Assembly: GCA_025463565.1 (NCBI GenBank)
Contig: JAODAT010000093.1
Location: 1 to 62,150 of the forward strand
Direction: 5' to 3'
From: Microbacteriaceae bacterium
Lineage (GTDB): Bacteria; Actinomycetota; Actinomycetes; Actinomycetales; Microbacteriaceae
Length of the DNA: 62,150 nucleotides
Shown: positions 18,416-26,145 of the stretch, piece after piece
Numbering within the stretch: position 1 is the stretch's first letter
How the letters are laid out: every line of letters starts with the position of its first letter
The notes under the pieces: model-generated
Seen by the model: only the letters and a program-made list of their open reading frames with translations
The model's database searches: none
Told to the model about the DNA's origin: nothing
Program-made: the position numbers and the translations under genes

Positions 18416-19852
18416 ATGAGCGAATCCGTCAACCTCCCGGCACTCGGAGAGAGTGTCACCGAGGGCACGGTGACCCGCTGGCTGAAGAACGTCGGCGACC
18501 GCGTGGAGGTCGACGAGCCACTGCTCGAGGTCTCGACGGACAAGGTCGACACCGAGATCCCTTCGCCCATCGCCGGTGTGATCGAGGCCATCCTGGTCGC
18601 CGAGGACGAGACCGTCGAGGTCGGCACCCCGCTGGTCACGATCGGTGACGGATCCGGTGCTGCCGCCGCTCCCGCGGCTCCCGCGCCTGCTGCTGCTGAA
18701 CCCGTCGCCGCACCCGAGCCCGTTGCCGCACCTGTGCCCGTCGCTGCTGTGCCCGTCGCTGCTGAGCCCGTCGCGGCACCCGAGCCCGTCGCAGTGCCTG
18801 AGCCCGTCGCAGCGGCGCCCGCGGCACCTGAACCGGTTGCCCCGGTCGCAGCCCCGGTGCCGACAGTGGCCGCGCCCGCGGCTGCCGTGCCCGCCGCTCC
18901 CGCTCCAGCAGCCGCCGCTCCTGCACCTGCCGCAGCCACTGACTCCAACGCCGGTTACGTGACTCCGCTGGTCCGCAAGCTTGCCAACGAGAAGGGCATC
19001 GACCTCTCGACCATCTCGGGTTCGGGCGTCGGTGGACGCATCCGCAAGGAAGACATCCTGTCGGCCGCCCCGATCAACGCCGCAACCACCACGTCCGCCC
19101 CGACCCCGGCTGCCGCCGCCCCGCTCGCCACCTCGCCGTTGCGCGGCACGAGCGTACCGATGTCGCGCCTGCGCAAGGTGATCGCCGAGCGCGCGGTCAT
19201 CTCGATGCAGACCTCGGCCCAGCTCACCTCGGTCGTCGAGGTCGATGTCACGCTCGTGGCCAACTTCCGCGACAGGGTCAAGGCCGACTTCCAGGCTAAG
19301 ACCGGGCAGAAGCTCAGCTTCCTGCCGTTCTTCGCGCTGGCCGCTGCCGAGGCGCTGAAGGCCTACCCGATCGTCAACGCGACGATCGACGGTGACACCA
19401 TCGTGTACCCGCCGCAGGAGAACATCTCGATCGCGGTCGACACCGAGCGTGGACTGCTCACGCCCGTCATCCGCGACGCCAGCTCGCTCGACATCGCCGG
19501 CCTTGCCGCGCAGATCTCGGATCTCGCCGAGCGCACCCGCGACAACAAGCTGAAGCCAGACGAGCTTGCCGGCGGTACCTTCACGCTCACCAACACCGGT
19601 TCCCGCGGTGCGCTGTTCGACACGCCGATCGTCTTCCTTCCGCAGTCGGCCATCCTCGGCACGGGCATCGTCACGAAGAAGCCCGTCGTCGTCACCGACA
19701 ACGGCCTCGACGCGATCGCGATCCGCTCCACCGTCTACCTCGCGCTGTCGTACGACCACCGCATCGTCGATGGGGCGGATGCAGCACGATTCCTCGTTGC
19801 GGTCAAGAACCGCCTCGAGGGCGGCGACTTCGTGGGCAACCTCGGAATCTGA
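18416..19852 (+). CDS. sucB: 2-oxo acid dehydrogenase E2 component (dihydrolipoamide acyltransferase)
   Basis: This 478-residue E2 subunit carries one N-terminal lipoyl domain with the lipoylated Lys43 in [12 protein letters not shown] roughly 100-residue Ala/Pro/Val/Glu linker built from repeated EPVA-type units comes next, then the E3-binding domain ([14 protein letters not shown] ... GRIRKEDIL), and the catalytic domain ending in [15 protein letters not shown] with the catalytic His and Asp. It transfers acyl groups from E1 to CoA. In Actinobacteria a single E2 of this kind often serves both pyruvate and 2-oxoglutarate dehydrogenases, so sucB is a convenience name. AAGGAG 7 nt before the ATG supports the start. 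Confidence 0.88.
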   Translation: MSESVNLPALGESVTEGTVTRWLKNVGDRVEVDEPLLEVSTDKVDTEIPSPIAGVIEAILVAEDETVEVGTPLVTIGDGSGAAAAPAAPAPAAAEPVAAPEPVAAPVPVAAVPVAAEPVAAPEPVAVPEPVAAAPAAPEPVAPVAAPVPTVAAPAAAVPAAPAPAAAAPAPAAATDSNAGYVTPLVRKLANEKGIDLSTISGSGVGGRIRKEDILSAAPINAATTTSAPTPAAAAPLATSPLRGTSVPMSRLRKVIAERAVISMQTSAQLTSVVEVDVTLVANFRDRVKADFQAKTGQKLSFLPFFALAAAEALKAYPIVNATIDGDTIVYPPQENISIAVDTERGLLTPVIRDASSLDIAGLAAQISDLAERTRDNKLKPDELAGGTFTLTNTGSRGALFDTPIVFLPQSAILGTGIVTKKPVVVTDNGLDAIAIRSTVYLALSYDHRIVDGADAARFLVAVKNRLEGGDFVGNLGI

Positions 19853-19882
19853 TAACCGCTCGCTGCACCCGTGCAGCCGGCC

Positions 19883-21295
19883 TCAACCACTGGTGCCGGT
19901 CGTGAGGTCGCGGATGCGCCATCCCGCATCGACCCGCACGACGAGTACCGACGCCGCGTAGCTGCCGGGCGCGGTCTGCGCGCCCAGCCCGACGATCGCG
20001 GAGTCACCGAGCCGCTGCACCAGGGTCGGCTGCGAGCCGTCGAGTCGTCGATCTTTGATGGTGCCGCCCGCCTGGAGCTGGCGCAGAAAGTAGCTGTCGG
20101 CCTCGAGCGCAGCGGAACCTGCTTGTTCGACCGTGGCGAGGCATCCAACCGATCGTTCGGCAATGCACGACGCGCGCTCGAAGACGAGCGCTGTCGTGGC
20201 AGCGACAGGATCGTCCCCGGAGAGTGCCGCCGCTGTCTCCGCGGTCTCGTCCGTGTCGCCGGACCGCAGGGCCCCGGTCGCCGATGCGGAGGGCAGCGTC
20301 GATGCGATCGGCGGCACACCCCGCGCGGTCCCCACCGACGGGATGACCGCGAACGCGACCACCAGGGCGCCGAGACCGATGGCGCCGGCTACCCACACGG
20401 GTTTCCGGACGGTTCTCACCAGCTCGCCCACCCGTCGACGAACGGCACGCTGGGCAATCGTCATCGGGCTGTCGTCGAGCCAGCCGGCGGCGACCATCGG
20501 TTGGGTTAGGTCGTCCGAGATCGAAGCCGTCATCGCCCGCGAGGGAAACGCGACGCGAGCAACCGCCGCCGGTTGTTCGACCCGCAGCGGCGTTGCCGGG
20601 GCGAGGTCGAACAACCGATCGGCGATCGCGGGAAGTGCACCGGAGACCGGCTGCACCGCGTCGAGCCACTCGCGCAGGTCACGAACACCGGCATCTGTCG
20701 GGCACCTGTCGAGCAGTTCACCGATGAGCATTGTGAGGTCACGAACATCGGCACAGAGCAGCGGTTCGTCGTCGCGCGCGGCCGGCGTGAGGCTGTGCAG
20801 GGCCCGGTCTTCCGGCAGCGATCCAACCACCCGTGCCCGACCGAAGCCGGCGAGAACCGGTGCACCACGCTGGTCGAGCACTATCGACCTCGGCGAGACG
20901 CCACCGTGCCCGACACCCACCCGGTGCAGCTCGGCGAGAGCGGCCGTGACGGGGGCAAGCGCGGTCACGACCTCCCCCGCCGAGAGCGAGCTGCGGCGCG
21001 CGAGCACCCGCTCGAGCGGCGGACCATCGATGCGACGGAGAGCGAGACACGGCCGCCCGTCCGGCGCTGTCGCGATGTCCGTCAGTTCCACCAGATGGGC
21101 CGACGACGCTCGGGAGAGCGCCTCGATCTCCCGGTCGATGTCCGCCACCCTGCTGTGTTCTCGGTACACCTTGAGCGCCGCGGTCTGAGGAGTTGCAGAC
21201 GCCCCCGACTCCTCCCCGGCGTGCCCGAGCCACACCGTCGCGCGGTCGCCCTCGCCGAGCTTGCGCACCAGCCGATACCCACCGATTCTGTCCAC
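19883..21295 (-). CDS. Membrane-anchored protein with a pseudokinase domain
   Basis: The 470-residue protein starts with a Ser/Thr kinase fold: glycine loop LGEGDRATVW, and the beta-3 lysine in AALKVYR. The catalytic loop that should read HRDLKPxN is HGGVSPRSI, and the DFG motif is GFG. Both catalytic aspartates are thus lost and it should be inactive as a kinase. A single membrane span (VWVAGAIGLGALVVAFAV, about residue 305) separates this cytoplasmic part from about 145 outer residues that contain two cysteines (ASCIAE, VGCLAT), possibly a disulfide. The GTG start has GGAGG 8 nt upstream. It is divergent from lipB. The role is unknown; a signalling scaffold is likely. Confidence 0.78.
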   Translation of the reverse strand: MDRIGGYRLVRKLGEGDRATVWLGHAGEESGASATPQTAALKVYREHSRVADIDREIEALSRASSAHLVELTDIATAPDGRPCLALRRIDGPPLERVLARRSSLSAGEVVTALAPVTAALAELHRVGVGHGGVSPRSIVLDQRGAPVLAGFGRARVVGSLPEDRALHSLTPAARDDEPLLCADVRDLTMLIGELLDRCPTDAGVRDLREWLDAVQPVSGALPAIADRLFDLAPATPLRVEQPAAVARVAFPSRAMTASISDDLTQPMVAAGWLDDSPMTIAQRAVRRRVGELVRTVRKPVWVAGAIGLGALVVAFAVIPSVGTARGVPPIASTLPSASATGALRSGDTDETAETAAALSGDDPVAATTALVFERASCIAERSVGCLATVEQAGSAALEADSYFLRQLQAGGTIKDRRLDGSQPTLVQRLGDSAIVGLGAQTAPGSYAASVLVVRVDAGWRIRDLTTGTSG

Positions 21296-21386
21296 GTCGC
21301 GATCCTCCGCCGTATGTGACCGTCGCGGCGCGTCCGATCTGCCGACGGTGGTCGAGGTTCGCACAAATACCCTGTGGAGGAGGAGT

Positions 21387-21392
21387 TAGAGT
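21387..21392 (+). promoter_or_regulatory. -10 box of a probable leaderless promoter (lipB-lipA)
   Basis: TAGAGT with a 6-nt gap to the GTG start at 21399. A GGAGGAGG stretch upstream at 21376-21383 is too far from the start to be its ribosome binding site. Confidence 0.5.
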
Positions 21393-21398
21393 TGTTCT

Positions 21399-22040
21399 GT
21401 GGTCGACTACGTCGTCACGGGGCTAAGCGCCAACTCCGTGCCGTACATGACAGCTTTAGAGCTGCAACGCGCAACCCATCGCGCCGTTGTCGAGGGTTCT
21501 TCCCCCGACACGGTCATCCTCCTCGAGCACCCGTCGGTCTATACGGCCGGCAAACGCACGGAGGATTCCGAACGCCCCCAGGACGGCACGCCGGTCATCG
21601 ACGTCGACCGCGGGGGCAAAATCACCTGGCACGGACCCGGCCAACTGGTGGGGTATCCGATCCTGCATCTTCCCGACCCGATCGATGTGGTCGGATACGT
21701 GCGACGACTCGAAGGCATGCTGATCGACGTCCTTGCCGAGCTCGGGGTCGATTCCGGTCGAGTAGAAGGGCGCTCCGGCGTCTGGATCAGCCACGACGAT
21801 CGGCCGGCCGACAAGATCGCGGCCATCGGCATCCGCGTCGCCTCGGGCGTCACCATGCACGGCTTCGCCCTCAACTGCAGCAATGCGTTCGATGCCTACG
21901 AGTCGATCATCGCCTGCGGCATCCCCGACGCGGGCGTCACGTCCATCAGCCGCCAACTCGGCAGGACGGTGACGCCGGAAGACGTCGTCCCCCTCATTCA
22001 AAAGCACTTCTCTCTCGTGACCGGAGTCACCGCATCATGA
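21399..22040 (+). CDS. lipB: Lipoyl(octanoyl) transferase
   Basis: A 213-residue enzyme that moves octanoyl from acyl carrier protein to the lipoyl lysine of E2 and GcvH proteins, the first step of lipoate synthesis. The signature [16 protein letters not shown] is at residues 72-87. The catalytic dyad is Lys139 (ADKIAAIG) and Cys173 (IIACGI), as in M. tuberculosis LipB (Lys142/Cys176). The GTG at 21399 is placed 6 nt after a TAGAGT box. The stop overlaps the lipA start (ATGA), so the two genes form an operon acting on the E2 encoded just upstream. Confidence 0.93.
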   Translation: MVDYVVTGLSANSVPYMTALELQRATHRAVVEGSSPDTVILLEHPSVYTAGKRTEDSERPQDGTPVIDVDRGGKITWHGPGQLVGYPILHLPDPIDVVGYVRRLEGMLIDVLAELGVDSGRVEGRSGVWISHDDRPADKIAAIGIRVASGVTMHGFALNCSNAFDAYESIIACGIPDAGVTSISRQLGRTVTPEDVVPLIQKHFSLVTGVTAS

Positions 22041-23026
22041 CCGTCGCACCCCCCGAAGGGCGCAGGATGCTGCGCATCGAAGTCCGCAACGCCGAGACCC
22101 CGATCGAGCGCAAGCCCGAGTGGATCAAGACCCGCGCGAAAATGGGGCCGGAGTTCATGCAGCTCCAACAGCTCGTCAAGAGCGAGAATCTGCACACAGT
22201 CTGCCAGGAGGCCGCCTGCCCGAACATCTTCGAGTGCTGGGAGGACCGCGAGGCCACCTTCCTCATCGGAGGATCGCAGTGCACGCGGCGCTGCGATTTC
22301 TGCCAGATCGACACGGGAAAGCCCGCGGACTATGACACCGACGAGCCCCGCCGGGTCGCCGAGTCCGTTGTCGCGATGAACCTCCGATACGCCACAGTCA
22401 CGGGCGTAGCACGGGACGACCTGCCCGATGAGGGCGCCTGGCTGCACGCCGAGACGGTGCGGCAGATCCACGCCCAGTCCCCCGGCACAGGAGTCGAGAT
22501 CCTCGCCACCGATTTCTCCGGCAATCCCGACCTGCTGGCCGAGGTGTTCTCATCGCGACCCGAGGTGTTCGCTCACAACGTGGAGACGGTTCCGCGCATC
22601 TTCAAGCGGATCCGCCCGGCCTTCCGGTACGAGCGATCGCTCGACGTGCTCACCCAGGGTCGGAACGCGGGCCTCATCACCAAGTCCAACCTCATTCTCG
22701 GCATGGGCGAGGAGCGGGCAGAGATCAGTCAGGCGCTCCACGACCTGCACGACGCCGGCACCGACATCATCACGGTGACTCAGTACCTGCGCCCGAGCGC
22801 GAAGCACCTGCCAGTGGCGCGCTGGGTTCGGCCCGAAGAGTTCGTGGAGATCAGGGAAGAGGCCGAAGAGATCGGGTTCCTGGGAGTTCTGGCCGGGCCT
22901 CTGGTTCGGTCCTCGTATCGCGCGGGTCGGCTGTGGGCCCAGTCGATGCAGGCGAAGGGCCGCGAGGTGCCCGAGCAGCTGCGCCACCTCGCCGACGCGT
23001 CACTCGGCTTCGCCCAGGCGGTGTAA
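22037..23026 (+). CDS. lipA: Lipoyl synthase
   Basis: This 329-residue radical-SAM enzyme inserts two sulfurs into the octanoyl chain on E2 and GcvH. The auxiliary cluster cysteines are Cys56, Cys61 and Cys67 ([12 protein letters not shown]). The radical-SAM cluster is CTRRCDFC (Cys82, 86, 89). A terminal [11 protein letters not shown] supplies the conserved Ser ligand region. The frame is open well upstream, but the ATG at 22037 is favoured because it overlaps the lipB stop and the protein then has the family's normal length. Confidence 0.94.
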   Translation: MTVAPPEGRRMLRIEVRNAETPIERKPEWIKTRAKMGPEFMQLQQLVKSENLHTVCQEAACPNIFECWEDREATFLIGGSQCTRRCDFCQIDTGKPADYDTDEPRRVAESVVAMNLRYATVTGVARDDLPDEGAWLHAETVRQIHAQSPGTGVEILATDFSGNPDLLAEVFSSRPEVFAHNVETVPRIFKRIRPAFRYERSLDVLTQGRNAGLITKSNLILGMGEERAEISQALHDLHDAGTDIITVTQYLRPSAKHLPVARWVRPEEFVEIREEAEEIGFLGVLAGPLVRSSYRAGRLWAQSMQAKGREVPEQLRHLADASLGFAQAV

Positions 23027-23053
23027 TGAGTAGGGTCCGCGCTGAAGGGCCGG

Positions 23054-23059
23054 TATCCT
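23054..23059 (+). promoter_or_regulatory. -10 box of a probable leaderless promoter (DUF4191 gene)
   Basis: TATCCT with a 7-nt gap to the ATG at 23067. An AGGGA in the gap is too close to act as a ribosome binding site. Confidence 0.5.
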
Positions 23060-23066
23060 AGGGACC

Positions 23067-23777
23067 ATGGCCAGAACGCAGAGCACGCCCGTCAAGACCA
23101 AAGAGCCCGGGCGCCTGAAGCAGATGCTCCAGGTCTTCAACATGACCCGGCGCTACGACTCCACTGCCATCTGGTGGTTCATCCTCTCTTTCGTCGGGCC
23201 GGTCCTGGTCGGCGTCATTGCGGGCTTCATCCTCGCGAGCGACAATCTCTTCGGCTTCCTGCTCTGGATCGTCGCCGGCGTCCTGGGTGGCGTACTGATC
23301 TTCCTGATCGTGCTCGGAAGGCTGGCCGAGAAGGCCGCATACAGCCAGATCGAGGGCCAGCCGGGTGCTGTCGGCGCCGTTCTGAAATCGTCGCTCCGCC
23401 GCGGTTGGACCGCAAGCGAGATGCCCGTCGCCGTCAGCCCGAAGACCCAGGATGCGGTCTATCGCGCGGTCGGCAATGGCGGTGTCGTGCTCATCGGCGA
23501 AGGACCTCGCTCCCGCACCCAGAAGATGCTCGACGAGGAACGCCGCAGGGTCGCCCGCATCCTTCCGAACGTCGCCGTGCATTTTCTTAACGTCGGCCCG
23601 GATCCGGACGCCGTTCCGCTGCACAAGCTCGCCGGCCGCATGAACCGCTTCAAGCGCAACCTCACCAAGGCCGAGATCTACGCGGTGAGCAGCCGCCTGT
23701 CCTCTCTCGGCAAGAACACCCTGCCGATCCCGAAGGGCATCGACCCAACGAAGGTGCGTTCGGCCCGACCGCGCTGA
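23067..23777 (+). CDS. DUF4191 family membrane protein
   Basis: A 236-residue protein with two adjacent membrane spans (WWFILSFVGPVLVGVIAG and LFGFLLWIVAGVLGGVLIF, residues 35-85) and a cytoplasmic C-terminal domain with SRTQKMLDEERRRVARI and HKLAGRMNRFKR. It matches the actinobacterial DUF4191 family, which is often encoded beside lipA and glnA as here. The function is unknown. The start follows a leaderless-type promoter. Downstream lies a hairpin element and the convergent RDD gene. Confidence 0.8.
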   Translation: MARTQSTPVKTKEPGRLKQMLQVFNMTRRYDSTAIWWFILSFVGPVLVGVIAGFILASDNLFGFLLWIVAGVLGGVLIFLIVLGRLAEKAAYSQIEGQPGAVGAVLKSSLRRGWTASEMPVAVSPKTQDAVYRAVGNGGVVLIGEGPRSRTQKMLDEERRRVARILPNVAVHFLNVGPDPDAVPLHKLAGRMNRFKRNLTKAEIYAVSSRLSSLGKNTLPIPKGIDPTKVRSARPR

Positions 23778-23798
23778 CCGGCAAAGCGGATTGAGTGT

Positions 23799-23841
23799 GT
23801 CGAAATCTCACCAGCGAGCTACGTCTTCGTGAGGTCTCGAC
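23799..23841. repeat. Imperfect inverted repeat containing TCTCGACAAGCTC; possible two-way terminator
   Basis: Arms of 13 nt (GTCGAAATCTCAC at 23799-23811 and GTGAGGTCTCGAC at 23829-23841) pair in 12 of 13 positions including one G-U. The loop is 17 nt. It lies between two convergent genes. The core TCGACAAGCTC also occurs at 47892-47902, again between convergent genes. I recall similar intergenic sequences in other actinobacteria but cannot check. Confidence 0.5.
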
Positions 23842-23856
23842 AAGCTCGACCCGCTT

Positions 23857-24249
23857 TTACTTCCTGACCAGGACCGTTCCGGCAACCTTGTCGTGCAACC
23901 CGCGCTGGTCCTTGTCCCAGATCGCCGCCGGAATCACCAGGCACAGCAGCACTGTGCGCACGGCCGGGCGCCACACGCCGACCCAGCCGGTCTTCAGCGG
24001 CACGACGCGCATGCCGAGAATGAGCTGGCCGACACTGCCGCTCAGCAACGCGATGAACAAGACCTGCTCGACCGCGAAGATCGCCAGAGTCGCCCACGGG
24101 TCGTAGTGGAAGAACGCGATCGAGAGGATGACGGCAAGCGCCCAGTCGATGGCGATCGCCCCGAGCCGCCTGCCGAATCTCGCAATCGAGCGAGGGCCGG
24201 TCTCGGGGAGCCCGATGCGCTTGCCCGCCCAGTCCCCCGCATCCGCCAT
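23857..24249 (-). CDS. RDD family membrane protein
   Basis: This 130-residue protein fits the RDD family: an N-terminal FGRRLGAIAIDWALAV segment with the Arg and Asp of the family name, two further hydrophobic segments, GMRVVPLKTG, and DKDQRGLHDKVAGTVLVRK at the C-terminus. Small actinobacterial members like this lie next to glnA with unknown role. ATG 24249 is chosen because TAGAAT ends 7 nt before it; an in-frame start 36 nt upstream is possible. It is divergent from glnA1, with the GlnR-type site between them. Confidence 0.8.
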   Translation of the reverse strand: MADAGDWAGKRIGLPETGPRSIARFGRRLGAIAIDWALAVILSIAFFHYDPWATLAIFAVEQVLFIALLSGSVGQLILGMRVVPLKTGWVGVWRPAVRTVLLCLVIPAAIWDKDQRGLHDKVAGTVLVRK

Positions 24250-24256
24250 GTCATGA

Positions 24257-24262
24257 ATTCTA
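24257..24262 (-). promoter_or_regulatory. -10 box of a probable leaderless promoter (RDD gene)
   Basis: TAGAAT on the minus strand, 7 nt before the ATG at 24249. It is 17 nt from the edge of the GlnR-type site, so one regulator could affect both directions. Confidence 0.5.
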
Positions 24263-24278
24263 CGGGCGATACCGGACC

Positions 24279-24316
24279 GTAACATGCGCGAAACAATGGG
24301 GACACTGCCTCGAAAC
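24279..24316 (+). promoter_or_regulatory. GlnR-type double binding site upstream of glnA1
   Basis: GTAAC, 6 nt, GAAAC (24279-24294) is followed after 6 nt by GACAC, 6 nt, GAAAC (24301-24316). This is the known actinobacterial GlnR pattern gTnAc-n6-GaAAc repeated with a 22-bp period. Only one base (A for T in the third element) departs from it. It lies 71-108 nt upstream of the glnA1 ATG and just before a possible -10 (TTTAAT at about 24335), so nitrogen control of glnA1 is very likely. Confidence 0.75.
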
Positions 24317-24386
24317 GGCCCTGACTTAGCGTTTAATCGGCCGTCTCCTCGGTCTTTCGTGTACCAAGCTCATTGGAGTACCCCAC

Positions 24387-25811
24387 ATGTTCAAGGATTC
24401 TTCAGAGGTCCTGAAGTTCATCAAGGACGAGGACATCAAGTTCCTTGATATCCGCTTCACGGACCTCCCGGGTGTGCAGCAGCACTTCAACATCCCGGCC
24501 TCCACCGTCGACGAAGAGTTCTTCTCTGTCGGGCAGCTGTTCGACGGCTCATCGATCCGCGGGTTCGCGTCGATCCACGAGTCGGACATGCAGCTCATCC
24601 CTGACGTGTCGACCGCATACGTCGACCAGTTCCGCACCGAGAAGACGCTCATCATGATCTTCGACATCTACAACCCGCGTAACGGCGAGATCTACGGCCG
24701 CGACCCGCGCCAGGTGGCAAAGAAGGCGGAGAAGTACCTGGAGTCGACCGGCATCGCCGACACCGCATTCTTCGCGCCCGAGGCGGAGTTCTACATCTTC
24801 GACGACGTGCGCTACGAAGTGAAGCAGAACTCGAGCAGCTACTTCGTCGACTCCGAGGAGGGCGCCTGGAACTCGGGGCGCGAGGAGGAGGGCGGAAACC
24901 TCGCCAACAAGACTCCCTATAAGGGCGGCTACTTCCCGGTCAGCCCGGTCGACAAGCAGGCCGACCTGCGTGACGCGATCAGCCTCAACCTGATCGACGC
25001 CGGCCTCATCCTGGAGCGCGCACACCACGAGGTGGGCACCGGCGGCCAGGCGGAGATCAACTACCGTTTCGACACGATGGTGCACGCGGCCGACGACATC
25101 CTGAAGTTCAAGTACATCGTCAAGAACACGGCGAACGAGTGGGGCAAGGTCGCGACCTTCATGCCGAAGCCGCTGTTCGGCGACAACGGCTCGGGCATGC
25201 ACACCCACCAGTCGCTGTGGAGTGACGGCAAGCCGCTGTTCTATGACGAGTCGGGCTACGGCGGACTGAGCGACATCGCGCGCTGGTACATCGGCGGACT
25301 GCTCAAGCACGCTCCCGCGGTGCTCGCCTTCACGAACCCGACGCTCAACTCGTACCACCGCCTGGTTCCCGGCTTCGAGGCGCCCGTCAACCTGGTCTAC
25401 TCGGCCGGTAACCGCTCGGCGTCCATCCGCATCCCGATCACCGGTACCAACCCGAAGGCGAAGCGCATCGAGTTCCGCGCGCCCGACGCCTCCGGCAACC
25501 CGTACCTCGCATTCGCGGCGCAGATGATGGCAGGTCTCGACGGAATCAAGAACCGCATCGAGCCGCACGAGCCGGTCGACAAGGACCTCTACGAGTTGCC
25601 GCCCGAGGAGGCCAAGAACATCCCCCAGGTTCCGGCATCCCTCGAGGAGGCCCTGCGCGCGCTGGAGGCCGACCACGACTTCCTCACCGCCGGTGGCGTC
25701 TTCACCGAGGACCTCATCGAGACCTGGGTCGCCTACAAGCGCGAGAAGGAGATCATCCCCGCCGCGCAGCGTCCGCACCCGTTCGAGTATGAGCTGTACT
25801 TCGGCGTGTAA
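24387..25811 (+). CDS. glnA1: Glutamine synthetase, type I (adenylylatable)
   Basis: This 474-residue dodecameric GSI enzyme makes glutamine from glutamate, ammonia and ATP. It shows DGSSIRGF near the N-terminus, the metal and ATP-site motifs [19 protein letters not shown] and [12 protein letters not shown], and NRSASIRIP. The C-terminal [10 protein letters not shown] carries the Tyr that GlnE adenylylates, so its activity should be controlled by the GlnE encoded 4 kb away. GGAG 9 nt before the ATG marks the start. Upstream is a GlnR-type double box and downstream a strong terminator. This should be the main ammonium-assimilating enzyme. Confidence 0.95.
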   Translation: MFKDSSEVLKFIKDEDIKFLDIRFTDLPGVQQHFNIPASTVDEEFFSVGQLFDGSSIRGFASIHESDMQLIPDVSTAYVDQFRTEKTLIMIFDIYNPRNGEIYGRDPRQVAKKAEKYLESTGIADTAFFAPEAEFYIFDDVRYEVKQNSSSYFVDSEEGAWNSGREEEGGNLANKTPYKGGYFPVSPVDKQADLRDAISLNLIDAGLILERAHHEVGTGGQAEINYRFDTMVHAADDILKFKYIVKNTANEWGKVATFMPKPLFGDNGSGMHTHQSLWSDGKPLFYDESGYGGLSDIARWYIGGLLKHAPAVLAFTNPTLNSYHRLVPGFEAPVNLVYSAGNRSASIRIPITGTNPKAKRIEFRAPDASGNPYLAFAAQMMAGLDGIKNRIEPHEPVDKDLYELPPEEAKNIPQVPASLEEALRALEADHDFLTAGGVFTEDLIETWVAYKREKEIIPAAQRPHPFEYELYFGV

Positions 25812-25823
25812 GTAGTCCAACGA

Positions 25824-25858
25824 AAGAAGGCCGGTCCCGTCGGGGCCGGCCTTCTTTT
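25824..25858 (+). terminator. Rho-independent terminator of glnA1
   Basis: An 11-bp perfect stem (AAGAAGGCCGG) extended by TCCC/GGGG with a GTC loop, ending in TTCTTTT, 12 nt after the glnA1 stop. Confidence 0.85.
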
Positions 25859-25872
25859 GCGCGCGGATCTCC

Positions 25873-25980
25873 TCGTGGCGGGAGATACGCCGGCTCGCGG
25901 TGCACACAGCACGTCGTGGCGGGGGTTACGCCGGCTCGCGGCGCACACAGCACGTCGTGGCGGGAGGCACGCCTCCCGCC
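25873..25980. repeat. Tandem intergenic repeat, 41-nt period, ending in a palindrome
   Basis: The motif TCGTGGCGGG begins at 25873, 25914 and 25955. The first two 41-nt units are nearly identical, both containing TACGCCGGCTCGCGG and GCACACAGCACG. The third breaks off into a perfect 10-bp inverted repeat with a 2-nt centre (25959-25980, arm GGCGGGAGGC). I find no coding sense. This region up to 26145 has no gene. Confidence 0.8.
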
Positions 25981-26025
25981 ATGCGGTCACACGACCGCCG
26001 CGAGAATCGGCGAAGTGGCGTATCC

Positions 26026-26095
26026 CCCGCCACGTGGGCACAACTCCCGCCACGCCGGGCACAGCCCAGCCACGCCGGCACAACTCCCGCCACGC
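26026..26095. repeat. Short tandem repeat, 20-nt period, inverted relative to the preceding cluster
   Basis: CCCGCCACG begins at 26026, 26046 and 26086, with a variant CCAGCCACG at 26066, so four units are spaced exactly 20 nt. CCCGCCACG is the reverse complement of the CGTGGCGGG core in the 41-nt repeats. The whole region could fold into alternative long hairpins. Confidence 0.8.
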
Positions 26096-26099
26096 AATT

Positions 26100-26130
26100 A
26101 CGGCCGGCCCGAGAGACTCGGACCGGCCGT
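26100..26130 (-). terminator. Hairpin after the glutamine synthetase III gene
   Basis: An 8-bp outer stem (ACGGCCGG) and a 5-bp inner stem separated by one mismatch, with an AGA loop. It lies 16 nt after the stop of the minus-strand gene. There is no strong T run, so its strength as a terminator is uncertain. Confidence 0.5.
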
Positions 26131-26145
26131 TCTGCGGATGCAGCG

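Noticed and set aside
18329-19759. Long antisense frame over the E2 gene with Gly/Arg/Cys-rich repeats
   Set aside because: It mirrors the Ala/Pro linker of E2 and has no independent support.
19862-19877. Terminator after the E2 gene (GCTGCAC-CC-GTGCAGC)
   Set aside because: The stem is short with a 2-nt centre, and no T run follows.
25873-26095. CRISPR array
   Set aside because: The spacing is 41 and 20 nt with nearly identical whole units, not constant repeats with unique spacers, and no cas genes are present.
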